64,000 nucleotides of DNA from Robiginitalea sediminis (GTDB lineage Bacteria; Bacteroidota; Bacteroidia; Flavobacteriales; Flavobacteriaceae): NCBI RefSeq assembly GCF_002198115.1, contig NZ_NGNR01000004.1, positions 180,751 to 244,750 of the forward strand, given 5' to 3'. The notes under the pieces are model-generated. The model worked only from the letters and a program-made list of their open reading frames with translations. It did not search any database and was not told the DNA's origin. Both the position numbers and the translations under genes were made by a program. This document shows positions 52,755 to 60,818 of the stretch, piece after piece. Position 1 is the stretch's first letter. Each line of letters starts with the position of its first letter.

Positions 52755-52792
52755 TTTATCCCGGAACAACTGCGGGATCCTTATTAATGGTG

Positions 52793-52800
52793 TAAATTTG
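52793..52800 (+). promoter_or_regulatory. -7 promoter element TAAATTTG for the DUF5916 gene
   Basis: An exact TAnnTTTG match, 24 bases before the ATG at 52825. It shows that the upstream in-frame start at 52738 is unlikely. Confidence 0.55.
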
Positions 52801-52824
52801 ACACCCGAACGCCTGAATGAGATA

Positions 52825-55026
52825 ATGAGTCCAAGAATTTGGTTCCTACTGGTTTGCCTTTCCCTGACTGCCCTGGTGCGCGGACAGCAAATTCCCCAAA
52901 AGTCCTTCACGGTTAAATTTACCGACCAGCCCATCGTATTAGACGGTATTCTGGACGATGCTGCATGGGAAGGGGCCGAAAGTGCAAAAGACTTCTGGGA
53001 ATACTTCCCTGTAGACAGTATTCAGGCCCGGCAGCAGTCGGATATCAAAATGCTCTTCGACGACACCAACCTGTACATTGGCATCCGCGTGAACACAGCA
53101 GGGCGGAATTATGCCATCCAATCGCTGCGAAGGGATTTCCGGGCCGGCAACTCCGACAATATTACCCTTCTTTTCGATACTTTCAATGACGGGAACAACG
53201 CGTTTTTATTCGGGACCAACCCCTATGGAGTCCAACGGGAAGGCCTGGTATCAGGCGGCGGACTGGATTTAAGCGGATTCACCATTTCCTGGGACGTCAA
53301 ATGGAAAGGGGAATCCCAGATCTATGACGACTACTACACTTCAGAACTTGTTATCCCGCTAACCTCCTTTAAATTCAGGGAAGGGGAAACCCGCTGGCGC
53401 TTTAACAGCTACCGCTTCGATACCCAATCCAACGAAAGTTCCACCTGGGTACAGATACCGCAGAACCAAAATATCTACGGGCTTACCTTTATGGGGGAAA
53501 TGGTGTTTGAAAAACCCCTGGGCCGGTCGCGAACCCCCATGGCGCTTATCCCCTATGTGAACACCAGCTGGTTCCAGGACAGGGAAACCCCATTGGAAGA
53601 AACCAACTTTAAGGTGGGTGGCGATGCTAAAATCTCCATCGGGAACAGTATGAACCTCGATGTGACACTCAACCCGGATTTTTCCCAGGTTGAAGTGGAC
53701 GACCAGGTAACCAACCTCACCCGTTTTGCCATTGCCCTGCCCGAAAAGAGACAGTTTTTTGTAGACAACAACGACCTGTTCGCGAGCTTTGGGGACTCCC
53801 GGGATGCGAATCCCTTTTTCTCGAGGCGGATCGGAATCGCCGAAGACACTGCGGGGAATACTATCGAAAACCGGATCCTGGCAGGGGTCCGCCTAAGCGG
53901 GAAGGTGAATGACAAGTTGCGCCTCGGGTTTTTCAACATCCAGACCGAAGAGGATGCAGCCAATGAAATCGCTGCGAACAACAACAGTATGCTGGCCCTC
54001 CAGCAGCTGGTATTTTCCCGTTCCAACATCGGGTTTTTCCTCCTGAACCGTCAAACCATAGGCGATAACGACTTTGTCCTACCCGAGGACCGCTACAACC
54101 GGGTTGCGGGGATCGATTATAACCTCATCTCGGCAGATAACGTCTGGAGCGGGCAGTATTACCTGCACAAGTCCTTCAGCCCGGGGGTGGAGAGCAAAGA
54201 TTGGTCAGCCGGGGCAACCATGCGCTACAACACCCGCAGGTGGAACGGGTTTGCCAAGGCCGTATACCTGGGGGAAAATTTTGAATCGGACCTGGGTTTT
54301 GTAAGGAGAAATGACATCTTTAAAGGCCTTTTTAATATCTCCCACGTGTTCTGGCCGGAGAACAGCATCATCAACAACCACAGTTTCGGCATTACCCCCG
54401 TATTTATCTGGCAGCCCAGCAGCGATATGCTGCGCACGGATTACACCATCCGCACCCGGTGGGAAGCCCGGCTGCGGAACCAGCAGGAGATCCGCCTGCA
54501 GTGGAACAACGAATACACCTACCTCTTCGATTCCTTCGACCCCACCCGCTCCGATGGGCTCGAACTCCCGGCGGACACGGATTACTATTACAACAGTGCC
54601 CAGATCCAATACCAGTCCGACAGGCGCAGGATCGCCTCCTACAGTGTGGAAACCACCTATGGAGATTTCTTTAACGGGGAGCGGTTATCCGTAGAGGGCC
54701 AGTTCAGCGTCAGGATTCAACCCAAGGCCTTTATTTCCATGCAGTTGAATTACGACAAAATTAGCCTTCCGGACCCCTACCCCAGCGCGGACATCTGGCT
54801 GATTGCCCCGCGGTTCGAGCTCACCTTCTCCCGGTCGCTGTTCCTCAATACCCTGGTTCAGTACAGCAACCAACGGGATAACCTGGGGATCAATGCCCGC
54901 CTGCAATGGCGCTTTGCCCCCCTTTCCGACCTGTTTTTCGTCTATACAGACAACTACTATGTAAACCAGTTCAGCCCGCGCTTCCGTTCGGTTAACCTGA
55001 AACTTACCTACTGGCTCAACATCTAA
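52825..55026 (+). CDS. DUF5916 outer-membrane protein with CBM9-like N-terminal domain
   Basis: A 733-residue exported protein. Signal peptide about 1-20 (LVCLSLTALVRG), then a CBM9-like beta-sandwich (about 35-220) recognisable from PIVLDGILDDAAWEGAE, IKMLFDDTNLYIGIRV and TLLFDTFNDGNNAFLFGTNP. The rest matches DUF5916, predicted to form an outer-membrane beta-barrel, with LNPDFSQVEVDDQVTNLT and EKRQFFVDNNDLF. The last residues (FRSVNLKLTYWLNI) resemble a barrel-closing strand. The function is unknown; family members are common in Bacteroidota beside metabolic genes. Confidence 0.9.
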   Translation: MSPRIWFLLVCLSLTALVRGQQIPQKSFTVKFTDQPIVLDGILDDAAWEGAESAKDFWEYFPVDSIQARQQSDIKMLFDDTNLYIGIRVNTAGRNYAIQSLRRDFRAGNSDNITLLFDTFNDGNNAFLFGTNPYGVQREGLVSGGGLDLSGFTISWDVKWKGESQIYDDYYTSELVIPLTSFKFREGETRWRFNSYRFDTQSNESSTWVQIPQNQNIYGLTFMGEMVFEKPLGRSRTPMALIPYVNTSWFQDRETPLEETNFKVGGDAKISIGNSMNLDVTLNPDFSQVEVDDQVTNLTRFAIALPEKRQFFVDNNDLFASFGDSRDANPFFSRRIGIAEDTAGNTIENRILAGVRLSGKVNDKLRLGFFNIQTEEDAANEIAANNNSMLALQQLVFSRSNIGFFLLNRQTIGDNDFVLPEDRYNRVAGIDYNLISADNVWSGQYYLHKSFSPGVESKDWSAGATMRYNTRRWNGFAKAVYLGENFESDLGFVRRNDIFKGLFNISHVFWPENSIINNHSFGITPVFIWQPSSDMLRTDYTIRTRWEARLRNQQEIRLQWNNEYTYLFDSFDPTRSDGLELPADTDYYYNSAQIQYQSDRRRIASYSVETTYGDFFNGERLSVEGQFSVRIQPKAFISMQLNYDKISLPDPYPSADIWLIAPRFELTFSRSLFLNTLVQYSNQRDNLGINARLQWRFAPLSDLFFVYTDNYYVNQFSPRFRSVNLKLTYWLNI

Positions 55027-55078
55027 TGGGGACTGTTTAAAAAATCCTATCTTTTGGGGCGAATCTGAATTATCCCCC

Positions 55079-56350
55079 ATGGATGAACCCCTGATTACCA
55101 ACGATACCATTACCCTGGGCCTGCTAGCCGCCTGCCTGGGCTTCGTCTTCCTTACTTCCGGCTCGAAAAAAGGTTTCTGGCAACGGTTTTACAACTGGGT
55201 GCCGGCCATTCTGCTGTGTTACCTCCTGCCTGCCATCCTGGCCAGTCTGGGGATTATTTCGGACGACCATTCCCGTTTGTATTTCATGGCCAGCCGGTAC
55301 CTGTTGCCGGCAGCCTTGGTTCTGATGACCCTCAGCATAGACCTGAAAGCCATCAGCAACCTGGGATCCAAAGCCCTGATTATGTTCCTGACCGGTACGG
55401 CAGGAATTATTATTGGCGGGCCCCTGGCCGTTTTGATCGTTTCAGCGGTAAGCCCCGAAACTGTGGGTGGCGTAGGGTTCGATGCCGTCTGGCGGGGGCT
55501 TTCCACCATCGCGGGGAGCTGGATTGGGGGCGGTGCCAACCAGGCGGCCATGCTGGAAATATTTCAGTTTAACCCGGACCGCTTTGGGGAAATGGTCCTG
55601 GTCGACATCGTGGGTGCCAATATCTGGATGGCCATCCTGCTTTTGGGGGTAGGCAAAACCCGTCAAATTGACCGGTGGCTGAAGGCCGATGCCTCTTCCA
55701 TTGAGGCCCTGAAGAAAAAAGTCACGGCCTTTGCAGAGAGTATTACGCGCGTGCCTACCCTGAACGATTATATGGTCCTATTCTTCCTGGCCTTTACCGC
55801 CGTGGGGCTGGCCCACTTCCTGGGCGGAATAACCAGCGGTGCCCTTTCTGCTGGCGTAAGCTGGGTGAGCGACCCCAGCAGCTTTTTCTCTTTCCTGGGT
55901 GGGGAATTCTTCTGGATGGTGGTTATTGCCACTGCCATTGGTATTGCCCTTTCCTTCACCAGGGCCAAAAACTACGAAGGGGCCGGCGCCAGTAAGCTCG
56001 GCGGGGTGTTTATCTATATCCTGGTAGCCACCATCGGGATGAAGATGGACCTGAGCCGCCTGTTGGAAAACCCCGGGCTAATCGTCCTGGGGCTTATCTG
56101 GATTGGCTTTCATGCGGGCCTGCTCATCCTGGTGGCCAAATGGATCCGGGCCCCGTTCTTCTTTTTGGCCGTAGGCAGCCAGGCCAATGTGGGCGGGGCT
56201 GCTTCTGCCCCTGTGGTCGCTGCCGAATTCCATCCGTCCTTGAGTTCGGTAGGGGTCCTGCTGGCGGTTTTAGGATACGTGGTGGGAACCGGGGGTGCCC
56301 TTCTCTGCGCGTATCTGCTTGAAATAGCAGCGGCTATAGGCACGGGCTGA
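55079..56350 (+). CDS. DUF819 family membrane protein
   Basis: A 423-residue inner-membrane protein of DUF819 (YjcL-like) with about 10-12 hydrophobic helices. Conserved stretches include FYNWVPAILLCYLLPAIL, LGSKALIMFLTGTAGIIIGGP, GSWIGGGANQAAMLEIFQ and VGSQANVGGAASAPVVAAEF, the last two the paired signatures of the family. It is presumed to be a transporter or carboxylate carrier; no substrate is known. The gene before and after it belong to different functional classes. Confidence 0.9.
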   Translation: MDEPLITNDTITLGLLAACLGFVFLTSGSKKGFWQRFYNWVPAILLCYLLPAILASLGIISDDHSRLYFMASRYLLPAALVLMTLSIDLKAISNLGSKALIMFLTGTAGIIIGGPLAVLIVSAVSPETVGGVGFDAVWRGLSTIAGSWIGGGANQAAMLEIFQFNPDRFGEMVLVDIVGANIWMAILLLGVGKTRQIDRWLKADASSIEALKKKVTAFAESITRVPTLNDYMVLFFLAFTAVGLAHFLGGITSGALSAGVSWVSDPSSFFSFLGGEFFWMVVIATAIGIALSFTRAKNYEGAGASKLGGVFIYILVATIGMKMDLSRLLENPGLIVLGLIWIGFHAGLLILVAKWIRAPFFFLAVGSQANVGGAASAPVVAAEFHPSLSSVGVLLAVLGYVVGTGGALLCAYLLEIAAAIGTG

Positions 56351-56353
56351 TCC

Positions 56354-56384
56354 TTGATGGATTGCCGAAAAAAGCGCATATTTG
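56354..56384 (+). promoter_or_regulatory. Promoter for the DUF4369 lipoprotein gene (TTG, 20 nt, CATATTTG)
   Basis: TTG at 56354-56356, a 20-base spacer, and CATATTTG (one mismatch to TAnnTTTG), 17 bases before the ATG at 56402. It excludes the in-frame start at 56354. Confidence 0.5.
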
Positions 56385-56401
56385 CGCCTCATCTGAAGGA
56401 T

Positions 56402-57106
56402 ATGAAAAAGATTGGGGTATTGCTGCTCAGCATCGTATGGCTAGCCTCCTGCAGTTCAGGTTCGGATTCCTACCTGCTGGAAGTGGAAGGGAATGTAAAA
56501 GGGCTTAAAAAGGGCCGGTTGCTCCTGCAAACCGTTACGGATTCCACCCTGGTTACCCTGGACTCCCTACAGGTAGACGGCAGTGGGGTATTCACCCTTA
56601 GCAGCGAGGTTCAGGGGCCGGACATTTACTACCTGTATCTGGATAAAGCAGACAATAATGTGATTAATGACCGTATTGTCCTTTTCACTGCCCCCGGAAA
56701 AATCCACATCGAAACCGAATGGGACAATTTCGAAGGGGCCGCGAAAATAAGCGGTTCCCGGGAACAGGAACTCTTTGAGGAATACCGCAAGGCACAATCG
56801 CGTTTCCACGTGCGCCAGCTGGAACTGAACCGCGCCCTGGCACCCCTTGCCCTGCCCGATGATTCCGCAGCTATCGATTCCCTGACCCAGGTATCGGACA
56901 ACTTACTGAAACGCTCCTACCTGTATGCCATCAACTTTGCCATCAACAACAAAGCCACATATCTGGCGCCGTATATTGCCGTAAGCGAGGTAGCCGATGC
57001 CAACCCGGTTTACCTGGATTCTATCTACGGGGTATTGCCAGACAGTGTAGCCCGGTCCAAATATGGGGTAAAGCTGGCGGAGTTATTGGAAAAGTCCGGG
57101 GACTAA
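56402..57106 (+). CDS. DUF4369 domain lipoprotein
   Basis: A 234-residue lipoprotein with signal and lipobox (LLLSIVWLASC, Cys18). The mature part starts with the DUF4369 pattern LEVEGNVKGLKKGRLLLQTV and DSLQVDGSGVFTLSSEVQG, and IVLFTAPGKIHIETEWDNF. In many Bacteroidota proteins this domain precedes a thioredoxin-like domain; here the C-terminal half is helical without a CxxC, so it is the stand-alone form. Its last 4 bases overlap the convergent 57103-57372 gene. Confidence 0.87.
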   Translation: MKKIGVLLLSIVWLASCSSGSDSYLLEVEGNVKGLKKGRLLLQTVTDSTLVTLDSLQVDGSGVFTLSSEVQGPDIYYLYLDKADNNVINDRIVLFTAPGKIHIETEWDNFEGAAKISGSREQELFEEYRKAQSRFHVRQLELNRALAPLALPDDSAAIDSLTQVSDNLLKRSYLYAINFAINNKATYLAPYIAVSEVADANPVYLDSIYGVLPDSVARSKYGVKLAELLEKSGD

Positions 57107-57372
57107 GCCATATTGTTAATCCGCTCCACAAGGGTGGTAGCTTCCTTTTCCAGGGTATTGCGCACCGATGCAAAGTGGGCACCGGGGTTCTCCACATCCT
57201 TCTTGTGGATTTCCGCAATAAGCGCATCAAAGGTTTCAATGGCCTTGTCTATAATGGCGGTTCCTTCCTTGGAACCATGGGTCCCCTGGGTTTCCTCCAC
57301 GATGTAGACCGCTTCGATTACGTCTCCCAGCACATTGTTGATCTCCTTCTTCAGGTTGCGGATGCTTGCCAT
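57103..57372 (-). CDS. Conserved hypothetical protein, helical
   Basis: An 89-residue, mostly helical, charged protein (MASIRNLKKEINNVLGDVIE, IDKAIETFDALIAEIHKKD, NTLEKEATTLVERINNMA). I recognise the type from Bacteroidota genomes but not a function. No signal or membrane segment. An exact -7 box (TACTTTTG, 57393-57400 on the minus strand) stands 20 bases before the ATG, so it is a real transcribed gene. Confidence 0.75.
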   Translation of the reverse strand: MASIRNLKKEINNVLGDVIEAVYIVEETQGTHGSKEGTAIIDKAIETFDALIAEIHKKDVENPGAHFASVRNTLEKEATTLVERINNMA

Positions 57373-57392
57373 AATTCCTTTGTTTTCTGAAA

Positions 57393-57400
57393 CAAAAGTA
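57393..57400 (-). promoter_or_regulatory. -7 promoter element TACTTTTG for the 57103-57372 gene
   Basis: An exact TAnnTTTG match on the minus strand, 20 bases before the ATG. It lies between this gene and manA, whose stop is at 57422. Confidence 0.5.
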
Positions 57401-57421
57401 CGATTTCCTTCAATATGGTGC

Positions 57422-58390
57422 CTACAAATGCACTTCCAGTAATTTGCAACTCTTGGTGCGCAGGGTTAAGGACTCCGCACAAGCGGGGAGCAGGAGGGTT
57501 TCCCCCCGCCTAACCTTTGCCGTACCATCCTTGAGGACGACTTCTGCGGTTCCATCTACGCAAACCAGCACCGTAAACGAATCCCGGTCTGACAGGTCCT
57601 TATGGGTATCGGAAGTCAGATGCAGGAAATGGGTGGTAAAATAGGGGGTGTCGGCCAGGACCTGACCCCCTGTGACAGTACGGTCATACGCCAGGCAGAA
57701 GTCATCCCTTTGTTTGAAATCCATAGCCTCCAGTGCCTGCTCGGTATGCAATTCCCGGAGCTTCCCCTGAGCATCCCTGCGGTCGAAATCGTACACCCGG
57801 TAGGTTACGTCGGAAGTCTGCTGGATTTCGGCCAGAAGGATTCCCCCGCCAATGGCGTGGATCTTACCGGCATTTATAAAATAGGCATCCCCTTCTGTTA
57901 CCGGTTCATAATGAAGTAATTCGGTGAGCCGCCCTTCTGCCAGCGCCTCCTGGTACTCCCGGGGTTGCACATCCCTGTTAAAGCCTACAATAAGGGAGGC
58001 CCCGGGATCTGCATCCATGATGTACCACATCTCGGTCTTCCCAAAGGAATTATGCCGCCGGCGCGCCATGGCATCGTCCGGGTGCAGCTGGATGGAAAGG
58101 TCTTCCCGGGCATCGATAAATTTGATAAGAACCGGAAACTCCCCGCCAAAACGCTCCAGGACACGGGTTCCCAGGAGCTCGGCACCAAAGGTGCCAATTA
58201 AGGTATTGAGGTCCTCCCCGGAGTAAAGGCCATTGGAAACTACCGAAACTGCAGCAGGCACGCCTGAGAGTTCCCAACTCTCGCCGATACCCGCACCGCG
58301 GTCGGGCTTCCCAAGCACCTCGTGCAACCGGGTGCCGCCCCAAAGGCGCTCCATGAGAATAGGGTCAAAAAGAAGGGGGTAACACTCCAT
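57422..58390 (-). CDS. manA: Mannose-6-phosphate isomerase, class I type
   Basis: A 322-residue cupin-fold isomerase interconverting mannose-6-phosphate and fructose-6-phosphate. Zinc-site motifs: SIQLHPDDAMA (Gln and His), GKTEMWYIMDADPGA (Glu), and AGKIHAIGGG (His), then the conserved EIQQTSDVTYRVYDFDR. The start LFDPILMERLWGG is typical of the short bacterial form. Last gene of the idi-queD-bcp-manA unit; its first base overlaps the last of bcp. Confidence 0.93.
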   Translation of the reverse strand: MECYPLLFDPILMERLWGGTRLHEVLGKPDRGAGIGESWELSGVPAAVSVVSNGLYSGEDLNTLIGTFGAELLGTRVLERFGGEFPVLIKFIDAREDLSIQLHPDDAMARRRHNSFGKTEMWYIMDADPGASLIVGFNRDVQPREYQEALAEGRLTELLHYEPVTEGDAYFINAGKIHAIGGGILLAEIQQTSDVTYRVYDFDRRDAQGKLRELHTEQALEAMDFKQRDDFCLAYDRTVTGGQVLADTPYFTTHFLHLTSDTHKDLSDRDSFTVLVCVDGTAEVVLKDGTAKVRRGETLLLPACAESLTLRTKSCKLLEVHL

Positions 58391-58845
58391 TATATGAGTT
58401 TTTGAACCTGGGCCAGGGCCCTTTTATGGTGGCCGGAGGCCTGGACGGCTTCGTAGGCCATGGCGATCTTCCCCTGCCGGTCTAACACAAAGGTCTCCCT
58501 CCCGGGGAGCAGGCCAAACAGTTTTGGTGCCACGGCAAACTTCCTGCGGATCTTCCCCCCTGGGTCACTCAGTAGCGGGAAGGGGAGCTGGTGGCGCATG
58601 GCGAACCGGCCATGGGATTTTTCGGAATCGGAACTAATGCCCACTACCAGGGCACCCGCATCCGTAAAATCCGAATAATGGTCCCGGAAAGAGCAAACTT
58701 CGGCGGTACAGCCCGGGGTAAAATCCTTCGGGTAGAAAAACACCACGATGGGGCGCTCCCCGAGATGGTCCGAGAGCCTGAATTCTTTTCCCTCCTGATC
58801 CTTCAGAACAAAGTCGGGAGCCGGGGTTCCTACAGCCAGTCCCAT
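58390..58845 (-). CDS. bcp: Peroxiredoxin, Bcp/PrxQ type
   Basis: A 151-residue thiol peroxidase of the PrxQ class. The peroxidatic Cys46 in FFYPKDFTPGCTAEVC has its resolving Cys51 five residues later, the PrxQ pattern. The N-terminus PAPDFVLKDQEGKEFRLSD is standard. It removes hydrogen and organic peroxides, reduced by thioredoxin. Third gene of the operon, 2 bases after queD. Confidence 0.94.
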   Translation of the reverse strand: MGLAVGTPAPDFVLKDQEGKEFRLSDHLGERPIVVFFYPKDFTPGCTAEVCSFRDHYSDFTDAGALVVGISSDSEKSHGRFAMRHQLPFPLLSDPGGKIRRKFAVAPKLFGLLPGRETFVLDRQGKIAMAYEAVQASGHHKRALAQVQKLI

Positions 58846-58847
58846 TC

Positions 58848-59255
58848 TTAGCCGTTATAGGTTACAAAATTCCGGGGCGTCTCAAAAAGCTGCACTTCCA
58901 GGCTGCAGGCCTGGTCTATATGAGGTCGCAACCGGTTCCAGATCACCACGGCAATATTTTCGGCTGTAGGGTTGAGTGTACGGAACTCCTCCACCTCCTC
59001 ATTGAGGTTTTTATGGTCGAAGGGTTCTTCCACATAGTCGCGGATCAGGTCTTTAAGGACTTTCATGTCTATAACAAACCCCGTTTCCGGGTCAATAGGC
59101 CCGGTTACACTTACGATAAGCTCGTAATTGTGCCCGTGGAACATAGGGTTGTTGCATTTACCAAAAACCGTCTGGTTCCTGGCGTCGTCCCAATCCTTTC
59201 GGTAGAGGCGGTGCGCAGCGTTAAAATGGGCCTTTCTGCTTACTTTGACATTCAT
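58848..59255 (-). CDS. 6-pyruvoyl-tetrahydropterin synthase / QueD-family protein
   Basis: A 135-residue T-fold enzyme. Zinc ligands are His15 (FNAAHRL), His40 and His42 (FHGHNYEL); the catalytic Cys34 (FGKCNN) and the PTAENIAVVIW helix are present. It could be QueD, the 6-carboxytetrahydropterin synthase of queuosine synthesis, or a pterin synthase; the family signature does not separate these. No other queuosine gene is nearby. It starts 6 bases after idi ends. Confidence 0.9.
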   Translation of the reverse strand: MNVKVSRKAHFNAAHRLYRKDWDDARNQTVFGKCNNPMFHGHNYELIVSVTGPIDPETGFVIDMKVLKDLIRDYVEEPFDHKNLNEEVEEFRTLNPTAENIAVVIWNRLRPHIDQACSLEVQLFETPRNFVTYNG

Positions 59256-59261
59256 AGCGGA

Positions 59262-59786
59262 CTAGGATTGCGATTGTACGTGTTCGTAAAACCGCCTGAA
59301 AACGATGCGGAACCAGGCCGTATAAGACTCCGGGTGTTCTGCCAGGTCTCGGTCTACCTCGGCCAGGGCCATCCATTTCCAGGCGGCAACCTCCTCGGGG
59401 TTTATCTCAGGAGTCCCCGTATAGGACCCCAACAGCACGTGGTCCAGTTCGTGCTCGGTAAGACCGTTGTCGAAGGGCGCCTTGTAGATAAAGGAGAAAA
59501 GCTCCTGCAAGGGGGTGGTAAAACCCATTTCCTCCTGCAGCCGGCGTTTCCCGGCTTCTATATTAGATTCCCCAAGCCGTTGGTGGCTGCAGCAGGTATT
59601 GGTCCACAACAGGGGGGAGTGGTATTTTTCGGCAGCGCGTTGCTGCAACATGAGTTCACCTTTGTCGTTGAGGATGAAAACCGAAAACGCACGGTGCAGG
59701 ACCGCCTTTTCATGGGCTTCCATCTTGGGCATGGTGCCGAGGACCTCGTCCTGCGGGCTCACCAGGATTACCTGTTCTTCCTTCAC
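59262..59786 (-). CDS. idi: Isopentenyl-diphosphate delta-isomerase, type 1
   Basis: A 174-residue type 1 IDI that interconverts isopentenyl and dimethylallyl diphosphate. Motifs: ELMLQQRAAEKYHSPLLWTN, the catalytic Cys in TCCSHQRLGES, and the Nudix-like GKRRLQEEMGF; a catalytic Glu follows in the conserved late segment with HELDHVLLGSY. The start is GTG at 59786; MKEEQVILVSPQDEVLGTM matches the family N-terminus. An exact -7 box ends 4 bases before it. First gene of a four-gene operon. Confidence 0.94.
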   Translation of the reverse strand: MKEEQVILVSPQDEVLGTMPKMEAHEKAVLHRAFSVFILNDKGELMLQQRAAEKYHSPLLWTNTCCSHQRLGESNIEAGKRRLQEEMGFTTPLQELFSFIYKAPFDNGLTEHELDHVLLGSYTGTPEINPEEVAAWKWMALAEVDRDLAEHPESYTAWFRIVFRRFYEHVQSQS

Positions 59787-59790
59787 ACTC

Positions 59791-59798
59791 CAAAAATA
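59791..59798 (-). promoter_or_regulatory. -7 promoter element TATTTTTG, 4 nt before the idi start
   Basis: An exact TAnnTTTG match on the minus strand ending 4 bases before the GTG start of idi, implying a leaderless or nearly leaderless transcript. Confidence 0.55.
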
Positions 59799-59852
59799 AG
59801 GCCTTTGAAGGAGATACCCGTTAAGGGCATCTTAAAAATCAGGAGGTAGGGG

Positions 59853-60815
59853 TTAGAAGAAGCGGGGACTTTTGATGTTGCCCACGGTACGGATAAAATC
59901 GTACCGCAGGATCACTTCGAAGGACCCGTCATTAAAGGCAGCACTTCCCAGTTCGGTAATCTCCCGGTCATATGCCAGGCCAATCAGGAAGGCGCGCGAA
60001 ATGTTAAAGCCAATCATCCCGCTAAAGGCGGCATCCCATCGGTAGGCTGCCCCGAAGATGAACTTTTCATCGTACATGAAGTTGGCTGAAAAGTCCATCT
60101 GCAAGGGAGCCCCCAGGGTAGCCTTAGTCAGCAGGGTAGGCTTGAATTTCCACAGGGGGTTCAGGTCCCATACATAGCCCGTAATGAGATAGAAATTCAT
60201 CTGTTCCCGGGCTGCGGACAGGGAAGACTCCTGAAAGTGGTTGGTTTCCAGGAACCTGGGAACGGAAAGCCCCGCATAAAATCGCTCGGTGTGGTAATAC
60301 ACCCCAGCCCCCACATTGGGCGAGAGCCGGTTCTGTATATCGGCCTGCAGCTGGGCATCCGGAAAGTTAGGGTCCTGGTTGAGTTCCGAGAACCGGATGT
60401 CCAGCAGGTGGACACTTCCCTTAAGCCCGAAACTAAGCCGTTGCTCCGGCCCCACCTGGATGGTATAAGAGAAGTCCGCGTCGAAATAGGTTTCGGAAGT
60501 AGGACCTATCTGGTCGTTTACAATGGATACCCCCATCCCTACCCCTCTGTATCCCACAGGGGAATGCAGGTTAAACGTCTGCGTTTTCGGGGCGCCGTCC
60601 AGGCCTACCCATTGTGCCCGGTACAGGGCAGCCACACTCAGGTGGCCGCGGGAACCGGCATACCCGGGGTTCACACTAACCGTGTTGTACATATACTGGG
60701 TATACTGGGCATCCTGCTGCGCACTCAGGAATGTCCCCATCAGGCAGGCAAGCAGCAGCGCCAAACTACGGATGCTACCTGTGTTTCCAACTGTATTGAT
60801 TCGTATGCCTTTCAT
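59853..60815 (-). CDS. PorP/SprF-family type IX secretion membrane protein
   Basis: A 320-residue outer-membrane-type protein with a signal peptide (about 15-33, SLALLLACLMGTFLSAQ). The start of the mature part, QQDAQYTQYMYNTVSVNPGYAGSRG, is the PorP/SprF hallmark, followed by LHSPVGYRGVGMGVSIVNDQ and repeated beta strands such as LSFGLKGSVHLLD. In Flavobacterium johnsoniae SprF is paired with the adhesin SprB and needed to export it. Here it lies 3 bases downstream of a type-B-sorted protein and the repeat adhesin, so it is likely the dedicated partner of one or both (inference). Confidence 0.92.
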   Translation of the reverse strand: MKGIRINTVGNTGSIRSLALLLACLMGTFLSAQQDAQYTQYMYNTVSVNPGYAGSRGHLSVAALYRAQWVGLDGAPKTQTFNLHSPVGYRGVGMGVSIVNDQIGPTSETYFDADFSYTIQVGPEQRLSFGLKGSVHLLDIRFSELNQDPNFPDAQLQADIQNRLSPNVGAGVYYHTERFYAGLSVPRFLETNHFQESSLSAAREQMNFYLITGYVWDLNPLWKFKPTLLTKATLGAPLQMDFSANFMYDEKFIFGAAYRWDAAFSGMIGFNISRAFLIGLAYDREITELGSAAFNDGSFEVILRYDFIRTVGNIKSPRFF

Positions 60816-60818
60816 GCC

